From positions 1 through 7,973 of the forward strand of contig CANHNG010000068.1 in assembly GCA_947461915.1 (NCBI GenBank): a stretch of DNA of 7,973 nucleotides, in the 5' to 3' direction. A model generated the notes under the pieces. That model did no database searches and was not told where the DNA came from. It worked only from the letters and a program-made list of their open reading frames with translations. The position numbers were made by a program, and so were the translations under genes. This document shows, one piece after another, positions 7,021 through 7,973 of the stretch. Source of the stretch: Flavobacteriaceae bacterium (GTDB lineage Bacteria; Bacteroidota; Bacteroidia; Flavobacteriales; Flavobacteriaceae). How positions within the stretch are numbered: position 1 is the first letter of the stretch; each line of letters opens with the position of its first letter.

Positions 7021-7056
7021 TTTTAGTAAGGAAAAATTCACTAAATTTATAGTGAT
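7021..7056 (+). promoter_or_regulatory. Possible promoter/operator upstream of the DnaJ-like gene
   Basis: TAAATTTA (7042-7049) matches the Bacteroidota -7 consensus TAnnTTTG at all but the last base, with TTTT (7021-7024) 17 nt upstream as a poor -33 element. It is embedded in CACTA and TAGTG arms (7039-7043, 7050-7054), a perfect 5-bp inverted repeat with a 6-nt centre that could be an operator. This is a motif match only. Confidence 0.3.
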
Positions 7057-7113
7057 GATTAAACATGATTATTACACGACCCTAGGCGCGACAATTAGCA
7101 AAACAAGGTAAAA

Positions 7114-7973
7114 ATGGCATTTATAGACTACTACAAAATATTGGGGATCGATAAAAGCGCAACAGATGCCGAGGTGAAAAAAGCGTACCGAAAACTCGCC
7201 CGAAAATACCATCCCGATTTAAATCCCAATGACAAAGAAGCCGAGTTAAAATTCAAGGAAGTCAATGAAGCTAACGAAGTATTAAGCCATCCTGAAAATC
7301 GGAAAAAATACGATCAATATGGCGAGGACTGGAAACATTCCGAAGAATTTGAAAAATCAAGGCAGCATCAACAATCTCGCAGTCGTGGGGGGCAGCCAGG
7401 AGGTTTTGCCGGTTTTGGAGGATTCTCGGGTGGCAGAGATTATTCTGATTTTTTCGAGTCCATGTTTGGAGGGCGTTCCACAGGTGGAAGAAGTCGAACC
7501 GCGCAGGTAAAAGGCGGCGATTACAATGCCGAATTGCATCTTGACCTAAAAGATGTTTACACCACCCATAAACGGGCCTTGACCATTAATGGCAAAAACA
7601 TTCGGCTCACCATTCCCGCAGGTGTTGAAAATGGCCAGGTCATAAAAATCAGCGGAATGGGAGCAGAAGGCATAAATGGCGGTCCTAAAGGAGATTTGTA
7701 TATTACCTTCACCATTGAAAACCGCACCAAATTTAAGCTGGACAAGCACAGCCTTTATTCCACTGTGGATTTGGATTTATACAGCGCTATTTTAGGTGGT
7801 GAACTAACAGTGGACACTTTTGATGGAAAAGTAAAACTGAAAGTACTGCCGGGAACCCAAAACGGTACCAAAGTAAAACTAAAAGGGAAAGGCTTTCCTA
7901 TCTATAAAAAAGAGGGCGTGGTTGGCGATTTGTATATTACATATCAAATCGTAATACCCACAAATCTTAGTAA
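7114..7973 (+). CDS. cbpA: DnaJ-class co-chaperone of the CbpA type (3' end outside window)
   Basis: A J-domain protein that stimulates DnaK ATPase activity and delivers substrates; CbpA in E. coli also binds curved DNA. The start ATG at 7114 follows an A-rich leader and 286 codons are visible, with the frame still open at the right edge. An N-terminal J domain (about 4-70) carries the invariant HPD (33-35) between helices, with YHPDLN and KFKEVNEANEVL. A Gly/Phe-rich linker (91-119) includes DYSDFFESMFGG. Two beta-rich substrate-binding domains follow directly (about 133-200 and 205-282), with the typical LTIPAGVENGQVIKISGMG and VLPGTQNGTKVKLKGKG stretches. No CxxCxGxG zinc repeats lie between the linker and the C-terminal domains, which separates it from true DnaJ. 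Family length is about 300 residues, so only the last few codons are missing. It probably forms its own transcription unit, given the 141-nt gap with terminator and promoter candidates. A MerR-like or CbpM-like modulator often follows, but would lie outside the window. Confidence 0.93.
   Translation, partial: MAFIDYYKILGIDKSATDAEVKKAYRKLARKYHPDLNPNDKEAELKFKEVNEANEVLSHPENRKKYDQYGEDWKHSEEFEKSRQHQQSRSRGGQPGGFAGFGGFSGGRDYSDFFESMFGGRSTGGRSRTAQVKGGDYNAELHLDLKDVYTTHKRALTINGKNIRLTIPAGVENGQVIKISGMGAEGINGGPKGDLYITFTIENRTKFKLDKHSLYSTVDLDLYSAILGGELTVDTFDGKVKLKVLPGTQNGTKVKLKGKGFPIYKKEGVVGDLYITYQIVIPTNLS

Noticed and set aside
7055..7070. Direct repeat of ATGATT spaced by 4 nt
   Set aside because: The unit is only six AT-rich bases and is expected by chance in such sequence.
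6973..7113. tRNA, small RNA or CRISPR in the intergenic gap
   Set aside because: There is no cloverleaf, no repeated spacer-like units and no strong structured element beyond the short inverted repeats listed.
7319..7510. 63-codon + strand open frame inside the chaperone gene
   Set aside because: It is an alternative frame of the Gly/Phe linker of the J-domain protein, with no support as a separate gene.

Overview
The window is a compact block of six convincing protein-coding genes, all on the + strand, plus one small and apparently damaged gene. AT-rich sequence, A-rich leaders without clear Shine-Dalgarno sites, TAnnTTTG-like promoter candidates and the protein sequences together suggest a Bacteroidota genome, most likely a Flavobacterium-like member of the Flavobacteriia. 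This assignment is an inference from style and family resemblance; there is no rRNA or other marker gene here.

Layout. The left edge holds the C-terminal part of phosphoenolpyruvate synthase (to 929). It is followed 18 nt later by a classical short-chain dehydrogenase (948-1703), and 26 nt after that by a full-length P2A-type (SERCA-like) calcium-transporting ATPase (1730-4333). An ATGA overlap leads into a small reading frame (4330-4482). Its natural continuation lies in another frame (to 4613), so it looks like a small membrane-protein gene broken by a one-base shift. After about 100 nt of non-coding leader come a site-2-type membrane metalloprotease with C-terminal CBS domains (4719-5816) and, overlapping it by 8 nt, a phospholipase D/cardiolipin synthase-like gene (5809-6972). 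A 141-nt intergenic stretch with a terminator-like hairpin and a possible promoter precedes a DnaJ-class co-chaperone of the CbpA type (7114 to the right edge, still open).

How the genes may work together. Gluconeogenic PEP synthase, a cation pump, a CBS-regulated intramembrane protease, a cardiolipin synthase and a J-domain chaperone all fit a stress, energy-limitation or envelope-maintenance role. The pairing of a calcium-type P-ATPase with an M50 protease carrying CBS domains resembles part of the gene content of the mycobacterial DosR dormancy regulon (CtpF, Rip3/Rv2625c). The functional link is a hypothesis; the sequence shows only clustering and tight spacing.

The most noteworthy structural signals are a short palindromic repeat that appears to sit in frame inside the PEP synthase gene, a weaker candidate of the same kind in the ATPase gene, and the frameshifted small gene directly behind the ATPase. 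No RNA genes, CRISPR arrays, insertion sequences or phage genes were seen. Most of the window is ordinary chromosomal coding sequence.
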